From NCBI RefSeq assembly GCF_900566075.1, contig NZ_UPHU01000001.1, positions 3,968,325-4,032,324 on the forward strand: 64,000 bases of DNA. Direction: 5' to 3'. Below, piece by piece: positions 19,727 through 27,275 of this stretch; within the stretch, counting starts at the first letter, position 1, and each line of letters starts with the position of its first letter. The notes below the pieces were generated by a model. It saw only the letters and a program-made list of their open reading frames with translations. It ran no database searches and had not been told where the DNA came from. Made by a program: the position numbers and the translations under genes. The stretch is from Mycobacterium pseudokansasii (lineage in GTDB: Bacteria; Actinomycetota; Actinomycetes; Mycobacteriales; Mycobacteriaceae).

Positions 19727-20158
19727 ATGTCGGGAACCGGAGAAGTGATCACCATCCTCCCCGTGAGCGAATGCTGGGAACTGCTGAAAAGCGTGACCTT
19801 GGGGCGGCTGGTCACCAGCGTGGACGGCCGTCCGCAGATCTTCCCGGTGAACTTCGTCGTCCAGCGCCGCACCATTCTGTTCCGCACCGCGGAAGGCACC
19901 AAGCTGGTCAGCGCCGCGATGAACAACCAGGTGCTGTTCGAAGTCGACGATCACACCGCCGTCGAAGGCTGGAGCGTGATCATCCAGGGCAGGGCGCGCT
20001 CGCTTCGTAGCGACGAGGAGATCGAGGAGGCCGACCGCGCCCAGCTCTTGACCTGGATCGCAACCGAGAAAAAGCACTATGTGCGGATACTTCCGGACCT
20101 GGTGACCGGACGGCGGTTCCGGTTCGATCGGCCGAGCCCGTCAGAGCCGCTCCAGTGA
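19727..20158 (+). CDS. Pyridoxamine 5'-phosphate oxidase-fold protein (Rv3129-like)
   Basis: The 143-residue protein has a flavin-binding split-barrel pattern. The strands LGRLVTSVDGRPQIFPVNFV and ILFRTAEGTKLVSA, then EVDDHTAVEGWSVIIQGRAR and a C-terminal KKHYVRILPDLVTGRRFRF, match the mycobacterial PPOX family that includes the DosR-regulon protein Rv3129. It probably binds FMN or F420; no substrate is known. ATG 19727 has GAGAGGGG upstream. I found no convincing DosR box within 150 bp upstream. Confidence 0.85.
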   Translation: MSGTGEVITILPVSECWELLKSVTLGRLVTSVDGRPQIFPVNFVVQRRTILFRTAEGTKLVSAAMNNQVLFEVDDHTAVEGWSVIIQGRARSLRSDEEIEEADRAQLLTWIATEKKHYVRILPDLVTGRRFRFDRPSPSEPLQ

Positions 20159-20263
20159 GCTCGGCATGTGGAGCCGTTGCGCGCTGCGCCTGCCGTTGAG
20201 CTCCTGCCGATGCTGACACACCCCTAGGGGCGCAACATCTGACCGCCCGATTGAGGTGTCGCC

Positions 20264-20452
20264 ATGAACTCTTCCCGATTGCGGCCACGGACACGCATGT
20301 TCGCCCGCGTGCTCGGCCCGTTTCTTGCGATCGTCGGCGCAGCGGTAATGGCGCGTGCACCGCAGATGTCAACACTGCTTTCCGAATTCGAGGCGGTGTG
20401 GGCCGGGATGCAGCCACACTCCACTTCCGCCGATTCGCCGGATACGGGATAG
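20264..20452 (+). pseudogene. Truncated small membrane protein gene
   Basis: The 62-residue frame opens with RMFARVLGPFLAIVGAAVMA and SEFEAVWAGMQ, which resembles the first third of small (about 130-residue) actinobacterial membrane proteins that continue with three more helices. Here the similarity stops and the frame ends in TSADSPDTG, directly before a block of 20-bp repeats. I read it as an N-terminal remnant, probably replaced downstream by the repeat block. It might instead be expressed as a single-helix peptide. Confidence 0.45.
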
Positions 20453-20470
20453 CCAGGGCATTCAGTTTTG

Positions 20471-20628
20471 GTTCACGGCGTCGAGCGTGCGTTCACGGCG
20501 TCGACTGTGCGTTCATGGCGTCAAGCGTGCACTGGTGGCGTCGAACGTGCGCTCAGGGCGGGCCAATCGCGATATTCCCGCCGTACACGCACAATCGAAG
20601 CCGTCACCGCACACTCGACACGGCGGCA
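20471..20628. repeat. 20-bp tandem repeat block with inverted copies
   Basis: Units start at 20471 (gttcacggcgtcgagcgtgc), 20491, 20511 and 20531, with a degenerate fifth at 20551; each is 20 bp and carries GGCGTC followed by a GTGC end. After a short spacer, two units in reverse orientation occur at 20589-20608 and 20609-20628 (gcacaatcgaagccgtcacc for the first). There are no unique spacers, so this is not a CRISPR array. The head-to-head layout could fold into a large hairpin. Confidence 0.8.
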
Positions 20629-20885
20629 TTGCAGTCGACCCTGTGAGCACGTGATTCCCCCGAACACCTGCCATTACAAGAAGTTTGAGCGACAATGCGT
20701 GCCCCCGTCCCGAAGACAGACGCCCGGCTATGCGTGCACACCCAGGCCCGCGCCCGCGGACATCGAAGACGAGCAGCCTTTTGGCTTCGCGCAAGCATCC
20801 GATCGCCAAACAGATGACCTACGGGATGACCGAGTCGACACAGCGTCCCGGAAGCGACCTGGAAGCCGTTGTCAGACACCCTCGC
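20629..20885. other. Intergenic stretch without recognised content
   Basis: Between the repeat block and the 3' end of the hydrogenase maturation gene I see no coding frame with family features. A 73-codon frame at 20685-20906 runs antisense into the maturation gene and has no ribosome site. Confidence 0.5.
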
Positions 20886-21395
20886 CTACTCGTATCCCTG
20901 ATGTGACCAGTCGCGGTCTCGCCGGGCAGCAACCGGGACTACCTCCGCGGCCAGATCCACCGCCATGCTGACCGCCGCCGGTACGGCAGCTGCCACCTGC
21001 GGTGTCAAACCCACGCCATGACCGGTATCGGCCGCTTCGACGGAGACCACCTCCAGCCTGTCGGGCACCCGGGCAAGGGCCTGCCCCAGTGCGTATGCGG
21101 CGGCGACGTCGACGCGATGCGAACTCACCCCGTCCGTTGCGGTGACCAGATCGCCAAGCGCACAACGGGTTACCCTGCCGGGCGTCGACGGGAAGCTGAC
21201 CGCGGCATCGATCACGACGGCCAGGCGGGCGCCCGACCACGCCTCGACGAGACCCATGGGCTCCACAATGTCGGTCACCACCCGGATATCGGGCAACCCC
21301 AGTTCGTCGAGCGCGGCGGCGGCGACAATGCCCACGCCGTCATCGCGGCGGTAGCGATTGCCCAGCCCGATGACGACAACCGGGCCCGCGGTCAT
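20886..21395 (-). CDS. NiFe-hydrogenase maturation endopeptidase (HybD/HoxW family)
   Basis: The 169-residue protease has the nickel-sensing pattern of this family: VVIGLGNRYRRDDGVG at the N-terminus (the Asp of RDDG is the first ligand), DIVEPMGLVEAW in the middle and SSHRVDV later (the His ligand). It cleaves the C-terminal tail of the large subunit after nickel insertion. The start ATG 21395 overlaps the large-subunit stop as ATGA; an upstream extension only shadows the hydrogenase gene. It is the last gene of the hyhBGSL operon. Hyp accessory genes are not in the window. Confidence 0.9.
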   Translation of the reverse strand: MTAGPVVVIGLGNRYRRDDGVGIVAAAALDELGLPDIRVVTDIVEPMGLVEAWSGARLAVVIDAAVSFPSTPGRVTRCALGDLVTATDGVSSHRVDVAAAYALGQALARVPDRLEVVSVEAADTGHGVGLTPQVAAAVPAAVSMAVDLAAEVVPVAARRDRDWSHQGYE

Positions 21396-22684
21396 TCGCG
21401 TTGCACCGTCAGCGTCAGGAAGTGCGCCGAGCAGGAGATGCACGGGTCGTAGTTGCGGATCACCCGTTCGCACAGTGTGGTCAACTCGGCATCGGCGAGA
21501 GCGAGGTTTGCCGAAACGACACGAGCCAGGTCGCTCTCGATGGCCGCCTGGTTCTGCGAGGTGGGCGGAATGATCGTCGCCGCCGAAATCAGCCCGTCGT
21601 CGTCGATTTCGTATCGGTGGTACAGCAGGCCGCGGGGCGCCTCACTGACGCCATGACCGACGCCCGCACGGACCGGGACCTCCACGAATGGCCGTGACGG
21701 CCGCTGGTATCCGTCGATGATGCGCAACGCCTCCTCGATCGCGTAGACCACCTCGACGGCACGAACAACAATGCTGCGGAACGGGTTTCGGCACTCGCCG
21801 GAGAGCCCGGCGGCCCCGGCGGCCTCGGCGGCGACCGGCGACAGCGCCGACGAATTGAGGCAATACCGCGCCATCGGCCCGGTCAGGTAGCGGCCGCCGT
21901 CAAGGGCGGCATGCAGCGCAGTCGAATGCGGAACCTGCGACTCGTGCACGTGCTCGGTGAACTCGGCCACGGCGAAAAACGGGCCGGCGCTGCGGGCGAT
22001 GCTGCCGTTCTCGATCGGGTAGCGCCCCGGCTGGCTCAACGCCAGCATCTCGTGGTCGAGTTCGAGGTCGGGAAAGTCAAACCCGGACACCCACTCCACC
22101 GTCGCCAACGCGTCGTCGAGCGCCCGGCGCAACAGCTCGGCCAGCGGCGCCAGCTGCGACCGGTCGGGCACCGAGTAGAACCCGCCCAGACGCACATTGA
22201 TGGGGTGTATCGACCGTCCGCCGATGAAGTCCATCAGCTTGTTGCCGGCCTTCTTCAACCGCAGCCCGCGCTCGACCGCCGCGCGCTGGTCGCGGGCCAG
22301 GGCGATTACGTCCGGACAGCCGAGGAAGTCCGGCGCGTGCAGCAGGTAGACATGCAGGACGTGGCTGTGGATCCATTCGCCGCAGTACAACAGCCGGCGC
22401 AGTGCCACGAGTTCGGGATCCACCTCGACGCCGCAGGCCTGTTCGATCGCGTTGCAGGCGCTGACCTGATAGGCAACCGGACAAATGCCGCAGATCCGTG
22501 CGGTCAGGTCCGGCGGCTCGGTATAGGCCCGCCCCCGCAGAAATGCCTCGAAAAACCTTGGCGGCTCATAGATGTTGAGCTGCACGCTGTCCAGCGCGCC
22601 GTCCTTCAGGGTGACGTGCAGCGCCCCCTCCCCTTCGACGCGGGTCAGGGTGCCGACGCTGAGTGTCCGGTTGTCGGTGGTCAC
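21392..22684 (-). CDS. hyhL: Group 3b-type NiFe hydrogenase, large (catalytic) subunit
   Basis: The 430-residue subunit has the two cysteine pairs that hold the NiFe centre: [10 protein letters not shown] near residue 65 and [10 protein letters not shown] near the C-terminus, followed by the short tail LTLTVQRE, which the protease would remove. The short length and the partner subunits fit the cytoplasmic NAD(P)-linked sulfhydrogenase group (HyhL), not the uptake enzymes. With the small subunit it interconverts H2 and protons. M. smegmatis has a hypoxia- and DosR-induced enzyme of this group that evolves H2. GTG 22684 overlaps the small-subunit stop and has GGAG upstream; the longer frame is rejected. 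Confidence 0.93.
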   Translation of the reverse strand: MTTDNRTLSVGTLTRVEGEGALHVTLKDGALDSVQLNIYEPPRFFEAFLRGRAYTEPPDLTARICGICPVAYQVSACNAIEQACGVEVDPELVALRRLLYCGEWIHSHVLHVYLLHAPDFLGCPDVIALARDQRAAVERGLRLKKAGNKLMDFIGGRSIHPINVRLGGFYSVPDRSQLAPLAELLRRALDDALATVEWVSGFDFPDLELDHEMLALSQPGRYPIENGSIARSAGPFFAVAEFTEHVHESQVPHSTALHAALDGGRYLTGPMARYCLNSSALSPVAAEAAGAAGLSGECRNPFRSIVVRAVEVVYAIEEALRIIDGYQRPSRPFVEVPVRAGVGHGVSEAPRGLLYHRYEIDDDGLISAATIIPPTSQNQAAIESDLARVVSANLALADAELTTLCERVIRNYDPCISCSAHFLTLTVQRE

Positions 22685-23436
22685 TGCTTGCTCCGTTCGG
22701 CGGCGAACGCGGTGACGTTGAACGTCGAGAACACCCGGTCGACATCCCCGTCGGACATTCCGTCGCGGCGCAACAGCGGGATCAGCGTGGCGGTTTGCGG
22801 CACCGCCGACGGACCGAAACAGCCGTAGCAGCCCCGGTGATGGCTGGGACACAACGCGCCGCAACCGGCATGGGTGACCGGTCCCAGACACGGAATGCCT
22901 TCGGCGACAACGACACACGTCGTACCACGCAGTTTGCATTCGGTGCACACCGTCTTGGCCGGCAGCCGCGGCTTGCGCCCGACCAGCAGCGCCGCGAGGG
23001 TGTCCAAGAGCTGTCCGCGGTCGATCGGGCAGCCGTGAAGCTGGTAGTCGACCTTGACATGCGCGGCCGCAGGTGTCGAAGTCGCAAGCGTGTCAATGTA
23101 TTCCGGGTTCGCATAGACCAGCGAGGTGAACTCCGCGACGTCGGCGAAGTTGCGCAGCGCCTGCACGCCCCCGGCCGTCGCGCAGGCACCGATGGTGACC
23201 AATATCTTCGACTGGTCCCGGATCTCCCGGATGCGCTGCGCGTCGTGGCGAGTGGTGACGGAACCCTCGACCAGCGATATGTCGTACGGCCCGCCGACCA
23301 TCGCGCTGGAGGCCTCGGCGAAGGTCGCGATCGTCACCTGGTCGGCCAGGGTGAGCAGCTCGTCCTCGCAGTCGAGCAAGGTCAGCTGGCACCCGTCGCA
23401 CGAGGCGAACTTCCACACCGCAAGACTGGGGCTCAT
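22681..23436 (-). CDS. hyhS: NiFe hydrogenase small (electron-transfer) subunit
   Basis: The 251-residue iron-sulfur subunit has SCDGCQL at 12-18, [16 protein letters not shown] and HGCPIDRG, the ligands of the proximal 4Fe-4S cluster. Further cysteines ([32 protein letters not shown]) supply additional clusters. There is no Tat signal peptide, so it is cytoplasmic, as expected for group 3. It passes electrons between the NiFe site and the diaphorase subunits. It overlaps hyhL by 4 bp and starts directly after the hyhG stop. Confidence 0.93.
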   Translation of the reverse strand: MSPSLAVWKFASCDGCQLTLLDCEDELLTLADQVTIATFAEASSAMVGGPYDISLVEGSVTTRHDAQRIREIRDQSKILVTIGACATAGGVQALRNFADVAEFTSLVYANPEYIDTLATSTPAAAHVKVDYQLHGCPIDRGQLLDTLAALLVGRKPRLPAKTVCTECKLRGTTCVVVAEGIPCLGPVTHAGCGALCPSHHRGCYGCFGPSAVPQTATLIPLLRRDGMSDGDVDRVFSTFNVTAFAAERSKQ

Positions 23437-24309
23437 TTACAGCTCCTTGACCCGTAGTAGTGGGCCGGCCACGTCGTAGCCGACGACCGGGCCGTCGCGG
23501 CACACCAGCAATGGGCCCAACTGGCAGTGGCCGCACCAGCCGACACCGCACTGCATGTTCCGCTCCAGTGATACCCGAATATCCTGGGCTGCAACACCTT
23601 TGGAGAGAAGGGCGTCCGCGCCGAACCGGAGCATGGGCTCCGGCCCGCACAGGAACGCGGTGGTGCGGTCGGGCCGCAGCGTGAGCCGGCGCACCGGCTC
23701 GGTCACCAGGCCGACCTCACCGTGCCAGTCCTGGACGGGAACGTCGACGGTCAGGTGGAGTTCGATGTGCGGGTCTTGCGCCCACTTTTCCAGTTGTGCG
23801 ACGAACAGAAAGTCGGCCCTGGAGCGGGCACCCACGACCAGCATCAGCCTGCCGTAGCGGGCGCGGTTGGCCAACGCGCCGAGGATTGCCGGGCGCAGCG
23901 GGCACAGTCCCACGCCGCCGGCCACCATCACCAAATCCCGTCCGGCCGCCTCGTCGAGTCCCCAGGTGGTGCCGAATGGCCCGCGCACGCCGACAAGAGT
24001 GCCCGGCTGCGCGTCGTGCAGGGCACGGCTGACCGCCCCGACCGCCCGGATGGTGTGGGTGATCGAGCCGTCGGTGACGGTGGGATCACCGCTGATGGAT
24101 ATCGCCGCTTCGCCGACGCCGAAGGCGTAGAGCATCATGAATTCGCCGGGCTGCGGCGCGGGAAGCACCGCATCGAGCGGCTCCAGACACAACGTTGCCG
24201 CATCCGGGCTTTCCACCACGCGGCTGCGCACCCGGTACGGGACCGGCGCCATCGCAGATGATGGCGCGGCGCTGGTCACCCGGTCAGCTCGGTCAGCCCG
24301 GTCGGTCAT
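23437..24309 (-). CDS. hyhG: Hydrogenase FAD/NAD(P)-binding diaphorase subunit
   Basis: The 290-residue ferredoxin-reductase-like subunit has an FAD-binding barrel (about 20-120), the nucleotide-binding glycine motif [10 protein letters not shown] at 131-140, FLCGPEPM near 220 and four cysteines at about 254, 259, 262 and 270 ([17 protein letters not shown]) for a 2Fe-2S cluster, as in dihydroorotate dehydrogenase PyrK and sulfhydrogenase gamma subunits. It exchanges electrons with NAD(P)H. The start is ATG 24309. It overlaps hyhB by 17 bp. Confidence 0.92.
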   Translation of the reverse strand: MTDRADRADRVTSAAPSSAMAPVPYRVRSRVVESPDAATLCLEPLDAVLPAPQPGEFMMLYAFGVGEAAISISGDPTVTDGSITHTIRAVGAVSRALHDAQPGTLVGVRGPFGTTWGLDEAAGRDLVMVAGGVGLCPLRPAILGALANRARYGRLMLVVGARSRADFLFVAQLEKWAQDPHIELHLTVDVPVQDWHGEVGLVTEPVRRLTLRPDRTTAFLCGPEPMLRFGADALLSKGVAAQDIRVSLERNMQCGVGWCGHCQLGPLLVCRDGPVVGYDVAGPLLRVKEL

Positions 24310-25429
24310 CGCGGTCCATCTTGTTCATTTCCTCGGTGATGTCGATGCCGGTGGGACACCAGGCAATGCATCGTCCGCAGCCGACGCAGCCCGACATGTC
24401 GAACTGGTCGTGCCAGGTACCCAGTTTGTGGGTGAGCCAGTGCCGGTACCGCGACGCGCCGGAGCGGCGCACGCTGCCGCCGCCGTGGACATAGGTGAAG
24501 TCGAATTCGTAGCAGGACGCCCAGTGCTGCCAGCGTTCGGCGTGCTCACCGGTCAGGTCGGTGACGTCTTCGGTGCTGGTGCAGTAGCAGGTCGGGCACA
24601 CCATCGTGCAGTTGCCACAGGTCAGGCAGCGGCTGGCCACCTCTTCCCACTGCGGCGACTCGCGTGACCTGACGAGTAGCTCACGCAGATCCGTGTCCGG
24701 CATCTGCCGTCCCATCCGGTGCGACGCAGCCTCGACATCGGCACGCGCGCAATCGATTTCGTCGCCACCGGCCGGCCGGTGCGGCACCGCGGCGAGCACG
24801 TCGGCGCCGTCTTGGCTGCCCACATCCACCAGGTAGGTCACGCCGTCGGCGCCGACGCGCTCGGTCAACGCCAAGTCGTAACCGGGGCCGACCGCGGGTC
24901 CGGTGCCCATCGAGGCACAGAAACACAACCCGCCCGGTTCGGTGCAATTCACCGCGACGACGAAAGCCTGCCGCCGGCGGCCGACGAAGCTGCTGTCGGC
25001 ATAGGCCGCACCGCCCAGCACCCGGTCGAGGGTCGCGATCGCGGCCAGATCGCAGCCGCGCACCCCGAGGAACGCATACCGCGGAACATCCTCGGAATCG
25101 ATGGCGCCGAACCCGTCCCGGGTGCCGGCCCACAACCGCTGCCGCGGCGGGTGCAGGAACTGTTTCCACGACTGCGGCCCCGCCGAATGTCCGAACAGCG
25201 CGTCGTCGCCGCGCCGGCGCACCCGATAGTGCCCCGGCGCCACGTCGACGCCCCAGCCGCGCGGAAGATCATCCGCCGACTCGAGTTCGGCGAGCACAAT
25301 CGCGTTGTCACGCAACGTCGGGCCAATGACGCGGTAGTCCCGCCGGATCAGTACCTCAACCAGGCGGCGCAACCCGGCGGTGTCCAGCAAAGCAGCATCG
25401 GAGTCTTCCCCATGTCTGGTCATCGACAC
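24293..25429 (-). CDS. hyhB: Hydrogenase 4Fe-4S electron-transfer subunit
   Basis: The 378-residue subunit has a long N-terminal domain typical of the sulfhydrogenase beta subunit, with cysteines in VRGCDLAAI and GLCFCASMG. Two ferredoxin-type clusters follow near the C-terminus: CLTCGNCTMVCPTCYC (268-283) and CVGCGRCIAWCPTG (348-361). It shuttles electrons within the HyhBGSL complex. GTG 25429 or ATG 25423 can start it and neither has a strong ribosome site. About 70 bp separate it from the Rv1733c-like gene. A half-conserved DosR-like sequence (CGGGACAAG) lies in that gap, but read-through from the nitroreductase promoter is at least as likely. Confidence 0.92.
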   Translation of the reverse strand: MSMTRHGEDSDAALLDTAGLRRLVEVLIRRDYRVIGPTLRDNAIVLAELESADDLPRGWGVDVAPGHYRVRRRGDDALFGHSAGPQSWKQFLHPPRQRLWAGTRDGFGAIDSEDVPRYAFLGVRGCDLAAIATLDRVLGGAAYADSSFVGRRRQAFVVAVNCTEPGGLCFCASMGTGPAVGPGYDLALTERVGADGVTYLVDVGSQDGADVLAAVPHRPAGGDEIDCARADVEAASHRMGRQMPDTDLRELLVRSRESPQWEEVASRCLTCGNCTMVCPTCYCTSTEDVTDLTGEHAERWQHWASCYEFDFTYVHGGGSVRRSGASRYRHWLTHKLGTWHDQFDMSGCVGCGRCIAWCPTGIDITEEMNKMDRDDRPG

Positions 25430-25496
25430 GTCATCAGCCTATTTCACGAGCGCTGGCGAGGGCTGCAGCATCTGAATCTTGTCCCGGCGCATGTGG

Positions 25497-26078
25497 TCAA
25501 TACCGATTCGTCCGGCCACCGTCGTCCTGCAGGCACCTGATTTCCCGCTCCCACGCGGCATCGCGTGCCCGGTCGAGCCGGGAGCGGACCGAGGCGACCA
25601 GTGACACCATCGCGACGGCGCACGTCAGCACGATCAGCACCGAGGTGACGGCCGCGTCCACACCCGCATGCCACCTCGGTGTCGGGGGGCTGACAAGATT
25701 GCCGTCCCGGTCCACCCAGATTTCGACGCGCTGCCCCACATTGAGCGGGGCACTGTGCCGGAACGAGCCGGTGCGCTCGCCGGCCCCCACCGGCCAGCGC
25801 ACGTGCACGACGATCCCTTCAGAGTTCGGGTTGTGGGTAGCACCGGTGACCGTGGCCGTGACCGGCTGCCGTGCCTGTGCCTGCGCGGCGTACTGGCGAT
25901 CCCGGGCGTCGAAGACCTCGACGCCCGCGACGGCGGCGGCAGGTATCAAAAAAAGCGACGCGATCAGCGCGACCAGCAGCAGCAGGGCTTCGAGACGGTC
26001 GGTGCGCCGAAGCAGCGGATTGCGACCGACCAGCCGGGCGAGCCGCCAACAGCGCGGGTCTATCGTGAACGTCTCCAT
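25497..26078 (-). CDS. Rv1733c-like membrane protein
   Basis: The 193-residue protein has two membrane helices (about 30-52 and 142-164) flanking a domain of about 85 residues that should face outside. NPLLRRTDRLEALLLL, ARDRQYAAQAQARQPVTATV, VGQRVEIWVDRDG and the Arg-rich C-terminal helix match the mycobacterial Rv1733c family, a DosR-regulon antigen of unknown function. ATG 26078 with AGGAAG upstream is clear. It lies 44 bp after the nitroreductase and 70 bp before hyhB on the same strand. Confidence 0.88.
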   Translation of the reverse strand: METFTIDPRCWRLARLVGRNPLLRRTDRLEALLLLVALIASLFLIPAAAVAGVEVFDARDRQYAAQAQARQPVTATVTGATHNPNSEGIVVHVRWPVGAGERTGSFRHSAPLNVGQRVEIWVDRDGNLVSPPTPRWHAGVDAAVTSVLIVLTCAVAMVSLVASVRSRLDRARDAAWEREIRCLQDDGGRTNRY

Positions 26079-26121
26079 CACAACTTCCTGAAACTTCTTG
26101 CGGGCCTTGGTTATCGGACGC

Positions 26122-27123
26122 CTATCCGTTGACGGATTTCTCGCCGTCGGCAATCCACTCGACGATCTCCGAGAGGGGGCGTCGCGGCGTCGACGGCAAC
26201 GGATCGGCATTGATGGGCGCCCAGCCCACCCGTAGCAGCATCTGCGGATACTGGCTATCGCCGAAGACATCGGCACGAACCGCCGCACGTGTTTCGGCGA
26301 TTTCCAGCGGTTCGGTGACCGGGCAACTGGCCAGTCCCATCGCCGTCGCGGTCAGCAGCACGACGCTGGTTGCCTCACCGGCGCGTAGCCGAGCCAGCCG
26401 GTCGTCAGTGCGCGTCCCCAGGGCCAGCATCACCGCATTGTCGTCGGCGGGCGAGACATCCGACGGCATGGCCAGCGTCGGGCCGGCGAAACGCCGGCTG
26501 GGTAGCGCCGCCGCGGGGTCAGGTATGGGCGTATTGCGGGCGGGAACGCCGACCGCCGAGGCGTGCCGGCCACTCCATGCGGTGAGCTCGGCGAGATAGT
26601 CGGCATCGGATGCGTGGTCCCAAACCGATTTCGCCACAACGGCATTCAGCTTGTCCATGGCGTCGACCTGGTGTAGCGTCACCCCATTGCGGGCCGCTCG
26701 CGCAGCCATCAACGCAATGTCGCTGACCGGAACCGGCCAAAAACTGTAGTGCCGCCGATCGGTTCGCCGCCGCGGTATCGCCGCGGCCAGCATGATATCC
26801 AACTGATCGGCGTTCTGACGAGACACTTCGATCGAGGCAAGGTGACTCGGGTCTGCCGGGTTGGGCAGCCTACACACTTTGGCTTGCCAGCCCGTCGCGG
26901 CCAGGCCGATGACACAGTGGTTCAATGCCGCACCGCAACTCAGGATCAGGTCGCGCCCCTCCGGGTCGGTGCTGGGCAGCTGCAGGCTGGCGTCGGCGTA
27001 GAGATGCAGAGACGCCTCGCCCACCCGCCACCGCCACGGCTGCGTGTTGTGCACAGATGGCGCCCGAGAGGCCAGCGTCAGCACCGTGCGGACCGTGCCG
27101 GCATCTGGGAAATGCGCTGTCAT
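26122..27123 (-). CDS. Nitroreductase-like flavoprotein, Rv3131 type
   Basis: This 333-residue protein is very close to M. tuberculosis Rv3131. It shares HFPDA-TVRTVLTLA at the start, RAPSVHNTQPWRWRVG, IPRRRTDRRHY, LARLRAGEATSVVLLTATAM and LLRVGWAPINADPLPSTPRR at the C-terminus. The family belongs to the DosR regulon and probably binds FMN; the reaction is unknown. ATG 27123 follows GAAGGGAG at good spacing. A DosR-like site at 27210-27229 lies about 90 bp upstream. It probably heads one long minus-strand transcript through the Rv1733c-like gene and the hydrogenase. Confidence 0.93.
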   Translation of the reverse strand: MTAHFPDAGTVRTVLTLASRAPSVHNTQPWRWRVGEASLHLYADASLQLPSTDPEGRDLILSCGAALNHCVIGLAATGWQAKVCRLPNPADPSHLASIEVSRQNADQLDIMLAAAIPRRRTDRRHYSFWPVPVSDIALMAARAARNGVTLHQVDAMDKLNAVVAKSVWDHASDADYLAELTAWSGRHASAVGVPARNTPIPDPAAALPSRRFAGPTLAMPSDVSPADDNAVMLALGTRTDDRLARLRAGEATSVVLLTATAMGLASCPVTEPLEIAETRAAVRADVFGDSQYPQMLLRVGWAPINADPLPSTPRRPLSEIVEWIADGEKSVNG

Positions 27124-27209
27124 GGTCGTTACTCCCTTCGGTCGTCGGAGTCGTCGTATCAACGATTGCGCAATCACATAGGCCGGACGAGGGCACGGCG
27201 TCCTTGCAG

Positions 27210-27229
27210 CGAAGGACTTTGTGCCATTG
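27210..27229. promoter_or_regulatory. Candidate DosR box upstream of the Rv3131-like gene
   Basis: The core AGGACTTTGTGCCA matches 9 of 14 positions of the consensus, with the left half and TT centre well conserved. It lies about 90 bp upstream of the nitroreductase start and after the P-type ATPase stop. It may drive the nitroreductase, Rv1733c-like and hydrogenase genes together. Confidence 0.45.
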
Positions 27230-27275
27230 CCGAATCGGCGAACGTCCCCTCGGCAGCACGCCGGACAACCGTGAT

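Noticed and set aside
20471..20628. Possible CRISPR array
   Set aside because: Units follow each other directly without spacers and occur in both directions. No cas genes are present.
20685..20906. 73-codon plus-strand ORF
   Set aside because: No ribosome site, no family feature, and it runs antisense into the hydrogenase maturation gene.
25468..25487. DosR box directly before hyhB
   Set aside because: Only one half (CGGGAC) matches; the other half does not. Kept as a remark in the hyhB entry only.
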